DNA of 64,000 nt from Pseudomonas sp. ICMP 561 (lineage in GTDB: Bacteria; Pseudomonadota; Gammaproteobacteria; Pseudomonadales; Pseudomonadaceae). Shown here in pieces: positions 46,610 to 56,057 of this stretch; the first letter of the stretch is position 1, and each line of letters begins with the position of its first letter. Position numbers and translations under genes: made by a program. Under the pieces are notes generated by a model. The model searched no databases and was not told the DNA's origin. It saw nothing but the letters and a program-made list of their open reading frames with translations. The stretch is taken from the NCBI RefSeq assembly GCF_002699985.1, contig NZ_LKBT01000005.1, forward strand, positions 85,339 to 149,338. The letters are read 5' to 3'.

Positions 46610-47251
46610 AACGTATCTCCCTGTGGATGATGCATGTGCGCTTTACAGTGCGTGTGCACTTCTAACGGAGGGGTGGGCTGTCGCGTCAGGAAGAACGGCC
46701 CCTGAGTTTTTCAACTCAACAAAGAGAGCAATGATTTACTACGCACCCACTTATGCCGCTCAAACGCTTGAGTACGAAAATTAGAAATAAGCTTTCCGTA
46801 CCAAGGTGCGGATGGCTATAGAGGTAAAGCTCTATTTGGTAGAGTTGTCAATTATCAGGGTTGTTTCTCTGTATGGCTGTAACGGCGGTGTTACGGTTCG
46901 TGATATTGGAAATAAGTAATTGTTTCGTTATTGCGATTTGCTATTCATGCGATATTCCATTTGGAAGCAAATGCAAGGGGCGTGGCTTCGAAATAATTAC
47001 TGAGCTTGAGTGTGTAGAGGTATCTAGCACCGCCTTTAATAAATGCCATGAAAAACAGCAGGATAAGCATTAACTTTTCTGGATTTTGGGTACTAAAAGC
47101 TCATTTTTAGCGCAACCACTGTCATTTATGACAGTGGCACGGTACGAGATCGACGCTAATACTCACTCCACCTGCACAGCCGCTCGAAAGTGTATCTGCC
47201 CCACCCTGGAATTTTCCACCCGTATTTAATTTTTGTCAGGAAGATAAAGCC
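46610..47251. other. Divergent spacer between autotransporter and Ig-repeat gene
   Basis: 642 bp. It holds the near-palindrome at 47116-47137. A frame at 46861-47073 lacks a ribosome site and family resemblance. Promoters for both divergent genes must lie here. Confidence 0.6.
47116..47137. promoter_or_regulatory. Shared palindromic element, copy 1 (perfect)
   Basis: Perfect 10-bp arms CCACTGTCAT and ATGACAGTGG around TT, 114 bp before the ATG at 47252. The same element recurs at 54784, 57350, 59148 and 61847. Confidence 0.75.
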
Positions 47252-49207
47252 ATGTCTAACAAACAAAAATACTCACGCGTCATTCGTCATGGGGTAAAGC
47301 CGTCAATTGGAGTCACTGCGCTTAGGCAGCCACAAGCGCCTGATATGTTACCGGATGGCAGGCTGCCCCTTGCTGTAATGGCTGCTCCTTTGAAAGTAGT
47401 GATCCCCGTGATCAGTGAGTTAACTGACCCGGCATGGGACAATGTAGTGTTGTTCTGGGATAACGTCGAAGTACCGCTTTCAAGGTATAATTTTAACCCT
47501 GCTGACATCAATGAACACGAGCTTGAGCTGCCCGTGGACATAATGACCAACTCCGCAGAAGGCCTGCATCAACTCGATTACGTCACGAGGTTAAGTGCTG
47601 GTCAAAATGAGACAAGGGCCAATGTACCGCTGACGCTCATTATTGACAGAACTGCCCCAGGGGGCAGCGATCTGGGGTCTTTGATTTTCAATCTGGCCGT
47701 TGATGGGGTGGTCACCGAGTCAGATCTAAATGCTTCAGGTGAATTGGAGGCAAAGATTCCAAACTGGAACGGGGAGGGGACTGGCGACGTAGCCACGCCT
47801 GAAATAGCCCCGAAGGCCGCTCCATTGCCCGCAGACTGGTTACAGCTGCCAAACAGCAAAGAGACGGTCACCACCGTTGGCGCCCCGCTGAGCTTCAAAC
47901 TGCCAAGGGCCGATCTCAGCGCGGTTGATGGCGTGCAATCGTTCAGTTGGAATGTCATTGATCAACTCGGTAACGTGCGTCCTCCTGATCAACGAGCGCC
48001 TGCAGTGCGTTTACGGACTTTGGTAGGTTCGCCCCCTTCCAATCTTTTGGCACCTGCTGTGCCCGCTTTCGATGATCACGAAGTTGTGACCTGGGCGGAT
48101 GCTCAGGGGCCGCTTCTGGTGGATATTTCGCCGTACGACAATATCGCGGAAGGTGACATGATTGTTGTCACCTGGGGTATGCAAGAAGCGTTTCCTGCTC
48201 CTATCGGGAAGTTGCCAGCAGTACCTCCGCCGCTGCCAGATCCGATCATCAGAGTGGTAATGGACATTAAAAAACTCATTGCTGAGGGCGATGGCTCTGT
48301 CGCGGTCGCCTATCGTGTGGAGCGGGGGATCGATAAGTTCGGTCCCTCTCCTGATACCACTGTTCTGGTAAATCTCACCATCCCGGGAGGCGAAGATCTT
48401 TTTCCGGAAACCCCTGAGCACGAAAACCTGAAGTTACTGAAAGTGACTAGTGCCAGCGGCCAGGAGAACGTTATTCCTGCGGCGGATTTCGACAAAGACG
48501 GTGTGATTACCATTTACCATCTGGGGGAAGATGGTGGTGAGGTATTTGTGGCCACCGACACTGTTGAAGTTTCATGGGGGTCTAACTTGAAGATACCGTT
48601 CACTGTGATAAACCCAGCGATCGATCTGGCTATTCCACTCGACAGCGACGACATCATCCAGAAAGGTCCCACCGGAGCTTTCGATGTCAGCTACACCGTC
48701 AGCCGCGCTCTTGGCGTCGGGAATCCACCTCAGTTTGGTATCGCTCAGTCTTTACCGACTAATGTCAGGGTAGTGTCTTCTGCCGAAATCCCAGGCGGCG
48801 GTGCGAATCTGGTAGACCCGAATTTCACGGAAAAAGATACCGCCAACGTGATCAACAAGGAAGAGGGCATGGATGGCACGCCTATCCGGATCATCCTCCC
48901 CATTGTGAACATGACGGTGGATGATTCACTGCGTCTGAAGTTTGCCGGGCATTACAGCTTTACTGATCCCAATGGCCCCGAAATCCCTGGCTCCCAAGTG
49001 ACACTCGAACATAAGCTTCTGCAACAAGACATTGATGACAGGTATTACGATTTCATCATTACAGAGCCCCAGTTGAGGTTCATTTGTGACGGCTTGGGGA
49101 CCGCTATTTACACCGCGATAAACGGTAAGGGTGAGGCAGAGTCTGCAAAGATCGCCGTCATCATCAGCGTAAGGGCCAGCGGTTATTGTTTTCCTCCCCG
49201 ACCTTGA
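47252..49207 (+). CDS. Ig-like repeat protein, unknown function
   Basis: Encodes 651 residues from ATG 47252 with AGGAAG 8 nt upstream. The protein is made of several Ig-like repeats of about 95-110 residues. Typical parts are VTWGM and VEVSWGS strands, PFTVINPAIDLAIPLDSD and DVSYTVSRALGVGNPPQFG. The repeat type is that of the Ig modules in the lipoproteins at 37.7-40.8 kb. There is no signal peptide or lipobox, which is unusual for such a protein. It is probably cotranscribed with the gene at 49313, 105 bp downstream. Role: adhesive or structural, inferred. Confidence 0.7.
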   Translation: MSNKQKYSRVIRHGVKPSIGVTALRQPQAPDMLPDGRLPLAVMAAPLKVVIPVISELTDPAWDNVVLFWDNVEVPLSRYNFNPADINEHELELPVDIMTNSAEGLHQLDYVTRLSAGQNETRANVPLTLIIDRTAPGGSDLGSLIFNLAVDGVVTESDLNASGELEAKIPNWNGEGTGDVATPEIAPKAAPLPADWLQLPNSKETVTTVGAPLSFKLPRADLSAVDGVQSFSWNVIDQLGNVRPPDQRAPAVRLRTLVGSPPSNLLAPAVPAFDDHEVVTWADAQGPLLVDISPYDNIAEGDMIVVTWGMQEAFPAPIGKLPAVPPPLPDPIIRVVMDIKKLIAEGDGSVAVAYRVERGIDKFGPSPDTTVLVNLTIPGGEDLFPETPEHENLKLLKVTSASGQENVIPAADFDKDGVITIYHLGEDGGEVFVATDTVEVSWGSNLKIPFTVINPAIDLAIPLDSDDIIQKGPTGAFDVSYTVSRALGVGNPPQFGIAQSLPTNVRVVSSAEIPGGGANLVDPNFTEKDTANVINKEEGMDGTPIRIILPIVNMTVDDSLRLKFAGHYSFTDPNGPEIPGSQVTLEHKLLQQDIDDRYYDFIITEPQLRFICDGLGTAIYTAINGKGEAESAKIAVIISVRASGYCFPPRP

Positions 49208-49312
49208 CGGCGCATCGACAATAAAGCATTGCAGAAAGCGTAAATGAGAGGTGTGGAAGTTGTTCACTTTCTTATACCACTTGTCACGGCTACTCACCCA
49301 TCGGTGAATGAA

Positions 49313-52021
49313 ATGGACATCAACACCCAACAAGAAAGAATTGAACTTAACCCATTGATTATCCCCGCTATCGATATAAGTGGCAGCGGTGGTCTGGGCA
49401 ACGCTGATCTTGCAGACCCAATCAAAGGTGTGCCCATGTTAGCCATCCTGGGGACGGGCACTGCCGAAAATGACTTTGCCGAGCTTCACTGGGATGGCGT
49501 TGTAGTAGATGATTTCACTATTACTAAAGACCAGATAGACAGCGGGCGAATAAGCTTCAACCCGCTCCCTTTAGTACTCCCGGATAACCCTGCTGCTCAG
49601 GTGTTCTACCGTATTTATTTCGGCCTGGGTGCTAATCCCGAGGACTCGCCAGTCCGTGAAGTTCGGGTCAAACGCTCGGTGCCTGGTGATCCCGATCCAG
49701 ACAACACCACTCCGACCATCAATGAGAACCTGTTAAAACCTGAGGGGGTTCCGCCCGTTATCGATACAGCCCGGAATTTGGACGTTACTGTTCCGCGCTG
49801 GCCGTTGATGGCCGAAGGCGATGTGCTAACCCTCTATTGGGGGGGCAATCGTTTTGCCATGAAACAACCGCCTTTACCCGCAGGGGAGGTCGGTAAGCCA
49901 CAAATCGTCACGGTGCCTTCAAAGACCCTGATCGATGCCGGTGACAGCGAAAAGCTGCAGGTCAATTACGACATCCGCGACCTGGTCGGTAACTGGTCGC
50001 TGCTGTCATTGCCCGCTTTCACCAATGTGCAAGTAGATCCCAGCGCACCGGCAGCGCCGAGGGTGGTTGACGCTGACGTTAATCTGGAAATTGATCTGGA
50101 CAAGCTTGGCGCCCGTGACGCCAGAGTCGATACCCCCGCCTATACAGGCATTGCGCTGAATGATGACGTCACCCTGCATTGGGAAGGACAAACGGCTGAC
50201 GGTAATCCGGTGGTGCCCGTGCTCCCGGGCAAACCCGTTGAAAACATTGGCTTCGGGCCTTCCTTCGACGTACCGAACAAATCTGTGGCGGATATCGCAG
50301 GAGGTTCGGCAACGGTTTACTACAGAGTGGCACCCGCTGCAGGCGGCTCACCACGTCGTTCAAAAAGCGTCACCGTGACGGTGATCGGTGATGTGGCGCC
50401 GTTGCCAAAACCGATTCTGGATGAGGCTGTCGGTACGGTCATAGACCCTGAAGATGTCTTGGTCGATGCGCATGTCATCATCCAGCCCTATGCAGGCAAA
50501 GGTCCAGGAGACGTGATCTACCTGACCTGGGAAGGCAAAGCGTTGAATGGCCAAACCTACACCTACACCGATGATTACGATGTCGGGCGTGATGAAGAGG
50601 ACGATGACTATGAATTCCTGGTGCCTAAAGCCAATCTGGTTCCTTTGCGCAATGGCACCCTGACGCTCTCTTACAAAGTAAAGCTGTTTACCGGCAACCT
50701 CAGGCCTTCGCTGCCTTCGGTCTACAGTGTGTCGGGCATTGCCCAGCTGTTGCTCAAACCTTCGGTGGACAACGCCCCTGGGGACATTATTGATCCCGAC
50801 CTCTATGACCGCACCGTGGTGCACATTGATGGCACTGCCGCTCGGCTCAAACGTCTGGACGAAGTCATTGCGTACTGGACAGGTGCACCGGGTAATGGCA
50901 GTGCGACCAAGGACTTTCTCGTCGCAAGTGACAACCAGAATCTCTCCTGGTCCATATTGCCTCCGTTGATAGAGTCCAATCGCCACAGGACAGTGGCTGT
51001 GCGCTATGAGGTGCGCCGTGACGCGGGTGGCGAGGCCAAGTCTGACGTTCGCACGCTGCAAATCAAAGCCATCCTGCCGCTGCCCGACATCCTTGAAGAT
51101 GACGCTGCCCACGTGGTTGATATCGCCAATCTGACCAAAGTGACGGTACGGGTTCCCGACTATCAGATGGTGACAGGCGATACGGTGTTGGTGCGCTGGC
51201 TGGGAGTGCGTCAACGTAACACCAACATCAAGACCGTGGGCAGCCCTCCACAGCCTATTGAGTTTGATATCCCCATTCTATGGGCTGAGGAGAACCTCGA
51301 TAAAGGGGTGACGGTCACCTACAGCTATGGGCGAGGAGATGATCCCGTCATCATTTCACCGCCCCAACCAATCACTATTGTTAACAGTCAGACCGGATTG
51401 AACCTCATCAGGCCAACCGTGCCGGCAGCCGTTGCACAAGGTAACCCCGAGGTGTTGGATTTTTCCAGGCTGCCGGACAATACCGACCTGATTATGCGTG
51501 TCAACTATGACGGCATGGACCGAGGTCAGACCGTCAGAGGGCAGTGGATCGGTCGGGTCAGGTACACCACTGACATCAAGGACGTGACCCTGGTCGGCCC
51601 CATGGATTTTGTCATCCCCAGAGACGAAGTCATTGATTCGATCGGGTCCACTGTCAGCGTCAACTATTCGGTCGTGCTTACACCGGGCGGTACGCTGCTG
51701 CCCTCAAAAATCTTGCCGCTCAGGATATTGCCTCAGGCGCTTAACCTTGTTGCCCCGACCATCAATGCAGCCAATACAACGGTGTCCGTCGCCTATGGCG
51801 CAAGCCTGACGAGCCATACCATCGCTGTACGCTGGAAGGGAGTGGTTGAGCACCACACCTCAATTCAGAATCCACCGACTAACGGAGGTACCACTCAATT
51901 CACAATACCCGCCGCGTGGGTCACTGAAAACAGAGGAAGAGAAGTCCTTATTAATTACAGCGTAGGCGTGGGGGATGCGCGTTTGATCTTCTCGCAACTA
52001 CTGAGAAAAGTAATGCCCTGA
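49313..52021 (+). CDS. Large Ig-like repeat protein, unknown function
   Basis: Encodes 902 residues from ATG 49313 (MDINTQQERIELNP). A longer start at 49244 is possible but adds AGA and ATA codons and a poor ribosome site. It consists of about eight Ig-like repeats, each with V..RW.G or TLYWGG-type strands and an IP..V......V.V.YSV close. The last ~210 residues (from RPTVPAAVAQGNP) are closely similar to the whole protein at 52168. No signal peptide. It may be a secreted or surface scaffold; the route is not evident. Confidence 0.7.
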   Translation: MDINTQQERIELNPLIIPAIDISGSGGLGNADLADPIKGVPMLAILGTGTAENDFAELHWDGVVVDDFTITKDQIDSGRISFNPLPLVLPDNPAAQVFYRIYFGLGANPEDSPVREVRVKRSVPGDPDPDNTTPTINENLLKPEGVPPVIDTARNLDVTVPRWPLMAEGDVLTLYWGGNRFAMKQPPLPAGEVGKPQIVTVPSKTLIDAGDSEKLQVNYDIRDLVGNWSLLSLPAFTNVQVDPSAPAAPRVVDADVNLEIDLDKLGARDARVDTPAYTGIALNDDVTLHWEGQTADGNPVVPVLPGKPVENIGFGPSFDVPNKSVADIAGGSATVYYRVAPAAGGSPRRSKSVTVTVIGDVAPLPKPILDEAVGTVIDPEDVLVDAHVIIQPYAGKGPGDVIYLTWEGKALNGQTYTYTDDYDVGRDEEDDDYEFLVPKANLVPLRNGTLTLSYKVKLFTGNLRPSLPSVYSVSGIAQLLLKPSVDNAPGDIIDPDLYDRTVVHIDGTAARLKRLDEVIAYWTGAPGNGSATKDFLVASDNQNLSWSILPPLIESNRHRTVAVRYEVRRDAGGEAKSDVRTLQIKAILPLPDILEDDAAHVVDIANLTKVTVRVPDYQMVTGDTVLVRWLGVRQRNTNIKTVGSPPQPIEFDIPILWAEENLDKGVTVTYSYGRGDDPVIISPPQPITIVNSQTGLNLIRPTVPAAVAQGNPEVLDFSRLPDNTDLIMRVNYDGMDRGQTVRGQWIGRVRYTTDIKDVTLVGPMDFVIPRDEVIDSIGSTVSVNYSVVLTPGGTLLPSKILPLRILPQALNLVAPTINAANTTVSVAYGASLTSHTIAVRWKGVVEHHTSIQNPPTNGGTTQFTIPAAWVTENRGREVLINYSVGVGDARLIFSQLLRKVMP

Positions 52022-52084
52022 GGTAACCGCGGTATCGGGTTGTCGTTGTAGTCGCGAGTACGTTATTCATGGCAAAAAAACAGT

Positions 52085-52113
52085 AGTCCGCCATAACTTT
52101 TTTATGGCGGGCT
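52085..52113. terminator. Candidate terminator or attenuator hairpin
   Basis: Arms AGTCCGCCATAA and TTATGGCGGGCT with a loop of CTTTT, placed 63 bp after the stop at 52021. No T-run follows the right arm, but a T-tract lies in the loop and an A-run precedes the left arm. It could separate the two-gene unit from 52168. Confidence 0.4.
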
Positions 52114-52167
52114 ACACCCACGACCGCGAGCAATTTCGGTCAACTAATATAAATATAGGCACCCGTC

Positions 52168-52806
52168 ATGGACAGTAAAGCCGTGTTAGATCTTATTCCA
52201 CCACAAGTTCCAGAAGCTATCAGGCAAGGCAACCCCAACAGGCTGGATTTTTATCGAATGGCAGCGGGGACAGACCTTATCATGCGGGTCTACTACAAAG
52301 ATATGAAGCCCGGCCATACAGTAAGAGGCCGCTGGGTGGGGCGAGTGGAGTACGTTACCGATATTAAACCTGTCACGCTTATCGGTCCGATGGATTTCAT
52401 TATTCCACGTGACGAAGTTATTGACTCAATCGGTGTGGCCGTCAATGTGAATTATTCAGTTGTTGTTGATCCGCACAGCCCGCTCCTGCCGTCAAAAGCA
52501 TTGGTGCTCACCGTCGAGCCGCAGGAGCCCAATTTGCTGGAGCCGACAATTGCCGCCAATCACCAAACCGTTTATGTGAATTATACCAGTCAAAGCATCG
52601 ATACCGTCGCGGTACGCTGGAAGGGCCGCTCTGAGTACTTCACCGAGATTAAAACTCCACCGGCGGGTGGGGGCGTTATTACGTTCAGCATTCCACCGGC
52701 CTGGGTAACGGAAAACAGGGGGCGAGAGGTACTCATCAACTACAGCGTCGGACGAGGGGGCGCGGCATTGAAGTTTTCGCAAATACTCAGAAGGAATATC
52801 CCCTAA
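52168..52806 (+). CDS. Two-domain Ig-like protein, duplicate of the 3' end of the preceding gene
   Basis: Encodes 212 residues (MDSKAVLDLIPPQVPEAIRQ). Almost the whole length aligns with the last ~210 residues of the protein at 49313. Shared stretches are IPRDEVIDSIG and AWVTENRGREVLINYSVG, each near the same position. The gene thus looks like a partial tandem duplication that kept a start codon. The ribosome site is weak, so the product may be made at low level or not at all. Function unknown. Confidence 0.65.
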   Translation: MDSKAVLDLIPPQVPEAIRQGNPNRLDFYRMAAGTDLIMRVYYKDMKPGHTVRGRWVGRVEYVTDIKPVTLIGPMDFIIPRDEVIDSIGVAVNVNYSVVVDPHSPLLPSKALVLTVEPQEPNLLEPTIAANHQTVYVNYTSQSIDTVAVRWKGRSEYFTEIKTPPAGGGVITFSIPPAWVTENRGREVLINYSVGRGGAALKFSQILRRNIP

Positions 52807-52885
52807 CTTGTCAAGCGAGGCTTAAAGAGCCGCTTTCAGGTATGGACTGACAGGGTGAAAATCTCCGTGGAGGAGTGCATAAGCC

Positions 52886-53857
52886 ATGCGTGCGAATAAA
52901 TTATTTATTTGTCTGACAAGTTTGCTGCTCGTGGCTTGTGTCAACCAGCCTCTTTCCGTTGAACCGCCTATGCCTTCGCTCAGCGAAATGGCCGTTACGG
53001 AAGGGCATAATACCAACAAAGCGGTACAGCCCCCGGACGTGGTTCTGGCAGCAATGAATCGCAACTATAACGAAAATCAAAACAACTGTCTGGAGCGTGG
53101 CAGCAACCTGCCCAGAGGGCATTATTACTGCAGCGGTGTATTAGTGCGCACGGTGAATGACGGCGCGTTCGATCCCTGGATGAGCAGCCCTAATGCAATC
53201 GCCATCGGCGCAACTTCTTACGCCTGGATGCGAAAAGATGTGCGTAATACCCGTCTGTATCACCCAGCGGGTTTCATATTGCGTAACAAAGCGGAGGCCA
53301 TAGCGGGCAATTTGCCGGGACTGGAGACGGGATTTATCTGTCTTTACCCCTTTGACGCGGGTACAGCGACCGACCAGACGCATCAGGGTTGTGGTCGTAG
53401 GGCGCTCCGGGTGTCTTTCCCCACAAATAACCCAAGGCATAACAACAGTGCCTACGCGTGGGGGTCCTGTGAGACCTCGGGGATCATCACCGTCGCTCAG
53501 TGGGACGCACATTTTGAGAGCGTTGCGCAAAACCGGGGGAGACAGTGCTCATGGAACGTCGACAGCCAGGCAGGCTGGACCGCCATGATCGCTTCACATG
53601 CCAAGTACACAACCCATACGTCCGTATGGAATGAAATTATGTTGAATAACCCAGCAGATAACGGGGCCGGGTTGCCGAAGTACATTGCCGCATTTTTTTA
53701 TGATGTCAGTTTGCCGGCGGGTAAGTTGATTGCTCAGACGTTTCAAAGAAAGCTTAATGCCGCTGGTTATGTCGTCCCTATTCTGAAACTGAGTTTTCTT
53801 GCGCCTGATGCCAGTCGGTTTGCTTATGATCCGGCGGATCAGGTGGTGCCGCAGTAG
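52886..53857 (+). CDS. Halovibrin-like lipoprotein without Ig repeats
   Basis: Encodes 323 residues. Lipobox LVAC with acyl Cys18 (LTSLLLVAC). Residues about 60-323 resemble halovibrin: NRNYNENQNNC, YYCSGVLVRTV, AFDPWMSSPNAI, TSYAWMRKDV and GFICLYPFDAG. Conserved Cys positions are the same as in the two proteins at 37.7 and 39.3 kb, but no Ig repeats are present. The start lies 79 bp after the gene at 52168, and the next gene begins 50 bp downstream, so transcription in one unit is plausible. NAD-directed activity is inference. Confidence 0.75.
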   Translation: MRANKLFICLTSLLLVACVNQPLSVEPPMPSLSEMAVTEGHNTNKAVQPPDVVLAAMNRNYNENQNNCLERGSNLPRGHYYCSGVLVRTVNDGAFDPWMSSPNAIAIGATSYAWMRKDVRNTRLYHPAGFILRNKAEAIAGNLPGLETGFICLYPFDAGTATDQTHQGCGRRALRVSFPTNNPRHNNSAYAWGSCETSGIITVAQWDAHFESVAQNRGRQCSWNVDSQAGWTAMIASHAKYTTHTSVWNEIMLNNPADNGAGLPKYIAAFFYDVSLPAGKLIAQTFQRKLNAAGYVVPILKLSFLAPDASRFAYDPADQVVPQ

Positions 53858-53907
53858 CCGGGCACTGTTCTCAATGTCGTATTCGTTAAAAAAGCAGGTG
53901 GTCTGAA

Positions 53908-54609
53908 ATGAACAAAAATAGCATCACTGAAGTAAAACCCCACATCACCACCGTAACCGGTGCTAGCGGTCCGGTCCCTGTCGATGCACTAACTACTGAC
54001 ACAACACTTAAAGTCATCGGCAATGCCGCGCCAGGCGCGGAGCTTGATATCTGGGACGGCTTACTGTCTGTCGCTAAAGCCCGGGCAACAAGCCTGAGCG
54101 CTTGGGAAGTTCAGTTGACCGGGTTAGCTCCAACGTTGCACAGCATTACGGCGATGAACGTCGGAGGGCAGCTGATCTCAGATCCATGGCCGTTTGAAGT
54201 CAGGGGGAATACAAAGGGCTCTAGCGAAGATTTTGAGGGGGAGCCGAGCGACAGATTGATTGAGGCGTCATACACGTGTAAATCCGGCGTGATAGTGACT
54301 CCCTTGACAGAGATGTCCCTGAAATTAAGTTCAAACACAACGCCATTCCCGTCGGGACGCAGCCTTGAGTTCACGTCTAGCGGGGAGCTGGAAGTAGTGC
54401 AAATCAACTTGCCCAATGCTGCTCTTTATACAAGCTTTGACTGGTCCTATCGACCGGTGCTAAGCGGCGGCCTGTGCTTGATTAACTATTACAACTCGGC
54501 AGCGCGTCTTATCGGATCTATTGGGCATGAGCTTCTACCGTTGCCTGATGCTGAGGTTGTTAAGACGAGTTTCACTGCGCCGCCGGGAGAAACCGTTGCG
54601 TGGTTTTAG
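53908..54609 (+). CDS. Big-like plus jelly-roll protein, truncated by an in-frame TAG
   Basis: Encodes 233 residues to TAG 54607-54609. The Ig-like domain (about 10-100) has TVTGASGPVPVDA and LTGLAPTLHSITAMNVGG, and the jelly-roll-like part starts at EDFEGEPSDR. The same frame continues after the TAG for another 22 codons, with VDVTGAFIVTFFVDNVTW, to a TGA at 54678; this matches the conserved end of relatives (VDNFSFF, GKITWYL). The TAG falls where the family has Glu in LEVD, so a GAG to TAG change would explain it. The short form may misfold. Ribosome site CAGGTGG precedes ATG 53908. Confidence 0.75.
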   Translation: MNKNSITEVKPHITTVTGASGPVPVDALTTDTTLKVIGNAAPGAELDIWDGLLSVAKARATSLSAWEVQLTGLAPTLHSITAMNVGGQLISDPWPFEVRGNTKGSSEDFEGEPSDRLIEASYTCKSGVIVTPLTEMSLKLSSNTTPFPSGRSLEFTSSGELEVVQINLPNAALYTSFDWSYRPVLSGGLCLINYYNSAARLIGSIGHELLPLPDAEVVKTSFTAPPGETVAWF

Positions 54610-54678
54610 GTGGATGTAACTGGCGCGTTTATAGTGACTTTTTTTGTTGATAACGTGACGTGGGGAACGGCACCTTGA
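54610..54678 (+). pseudogene. Downstream remnant of the truncated jelly-roll gene
   Basis: Open frame from GTG 54610 to TGA 54676-54678, in phase with the gene at 53908. It encodes the last 22 residues expected for the family (VDVTGAFIV, FFVDNVTWGTAP). It cannot be translated unless TAG is read through. Confidence 0.7.
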
Positions 54679-54783
54679 ATTAAGTAATCTTATTCAGAAC
54701 TCACTCGGCCGAAGCTGCATTGTCGACATTCAAGGTGTAGGGGTTTTAGCTTTAAAAGCGCGTTGATGCTTAGAGTGGGCATG

Positions 54784-54805
54784 AAACTGTCATTTCTGAC
54801 GGTGG
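54784..54805. promoter_or_regulatory. Shared palindromic element, copy 2
   Basis: Reads AAACTGTCAT, then TTCTGACGGTGG: matches copy 1 except for a few bases, mostly in the outer arms. It lies 193 bp before ATG 54999, between the truncated gene and its neighbour. Confidence 0.65.
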
Positions 54806-54854
54806 TCAGTGGGAGGCTAAGCTGCTTTCTGTAATATCGGAAGTAAATACCCTC

Positions 54855-54943
54855 CTGTAGGGGCCCGCTTCATTCGCGAGGCGGTGTGTCAGGCCCAAGT
54901 GCTTGTTAGTAATAAACCCTCGCGAATAAATTCGCTCCTACCG
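54855..54943. repeat. REP-like inverted repeat, GTAGGGGCCCGCTTCATTCG variant
   Basis: Imperfect arms CTGTAGGGGCCCGCTTCATT and the complement ending TTCGCTCCTACCGG. Related to 37217-37276. Confidence 0.7.
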
Positions 54944-54998
54944 GTGGATTTCATTCCAATTCTGATGGTGAAGTTTTACTGATGAGAAGGTGATTCTA

Positions 54999-56057
54999 AT
55001 GAACGCAAATTATTCACAACCCACTGTTGTAGAAGCCCCCAGTGGTGTACTCGACCCAAACACAGTGAACGGCGCGACCGTGCGCGTGACCTATACCATG
55101 GAAGAGGGTGATCTCATTCTTTTGTCCTGGAATGATCGAGGTGATTTAGTCGCCCCCAAGTACGGCAGTCCAAGTGGAACGATAGATTTTCTAGTGCCTC
55201 TTGCTGCGGTTAGCGACGCGGCGGGCAAGAGCATTGAGGTCTTCTATACGGTAATGCGTTCGGGTGCTGCTGAACCATCGACAGCCCTCGACCTGACGGT
55301 AGAGGCGATGAGGGCAGAAGTCAGGCCTCACATTCTGAAAGTGGTGGGGGGCAGTGGCCCTGTAGATAAGGGAGAAATAACCCGCGACAGTTTGTTGTCC
55401 CTTTCTGGAATGGCTGGCTCTGGCGTCACGCTGGACGTTTTTGACAAGGACTATCCTGTCGAAACTATTCTGGCAGAAAGTGATGGTAGCTGGAGATTAA
55501 CATTATCTGGGCTGACGGAAAGTGAGCATATTATTACGGTGGGTAATGTGAGAGGACAGTTGGTATCTGATCCGTGGTCTTTCACCGTGATGAATAGCAC
55601 TTCCGGATTTGAAGATTTCGAGACCATTGCGCCAGGCACCGTTCCTCGAGACCCGGACTATATAGACTTTCCTTCAGGTTTAAGATTAAGCACAGTCCGG
55701 CATAGTAAAACTGAGCCATCAATCGTTCGTGCAACGAGCCAGCATGGCGAGCACGGCTTCCAGTATCTTTTCATCCCAATGGCCGACGGCGGTACATTAC
55801 GGTTCCCCGGAACACCAACGACCGTTAAGTTTACAACGTGGGCCGCTAGATTTGTAAGTGACGGTTTGGACTTACATATGTACCTTCATGGCAGGGATGG
55901 CGTTCGCTTTGCTACTCTTATAGTACCTGTTGGCCGGGATAGAGACGAATTGGTGAAAGTCGATGCGCCGTCGGGTAACTATATAAGTTCTATACAGTTT
56001 GGAAATGATGTGCTCACGGGTGAGTTGGCGTTAGACAGCATTTACTGGTCAGAGTGA
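54999..56057 (+). CDS. Ig-like plus Big-like plus jelly-roll protein
   Basis: Encodes 352 residues from ATG 54999; GAGAAGG lies 8 nt upstream, and a GTG three codons earlier is rejected for poorer spacing. Module order: an Ig-like repeat (about 5-100, TVVEAPSGVL, FLVPLAAVSDAAGKSIEVFY), a Big-like domain (about 105-200, HILKVVGGSGP, LTESEHIITVGNVRG), and a jelly-roll-like lectin-type module (about 205-352, EDFETIAPGTV to ALDSIYW). The leader and first codons are nearly identical to those at 57493 onwards. No signal peptide. Probable surface or exported glycan-binding protein; function inferred. Confidence 0.7.
   Translation: MNANYSQPTVVEAPSGVLDPNTVNGATVRVTYTMEEGDLILLSWNDRGDLVAPKYGSPSGTIDFLVPLAAVSDAAGKSIEVFYTVMRSGAAEPSTALDLTVEAMRAEVRPHILKVVGGSGPVDKGEITRDSLLSLSGMAGSGVTLDVFDKDYPVETILAESDGSWRLTLSGLTESEHIITVGNVRGQLVSDPWSFTVMNSTSGFEDFETIAPGTVPRDPDYIDFPSGLRLSTVRHSKTEPSIVRATSQHGEHGFQYLFIPMADGGTLRFPGTPTTVKFTTWAARFVSDGLDLHMYLHGRDGVRFATLIVPVGRDRDELVKVDAPSGNYISSIQFGNDVLTGELALDSIYWSE

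Noticed and set aside
46861..47073. 70-codon frame in the divergent spacer
   Set aside because: Weak start, unusual composition, no relatives recognised; likely chance in AT-rich DNA.
47116..47137. Reading the shared palindrome as a syr-syp box (TGTC..GACA type)
   Set aside because: The syr-syp box is longer, with G/C-rich inner positions; here the inner bases are TTTA or TTTC at a shorter spacing.
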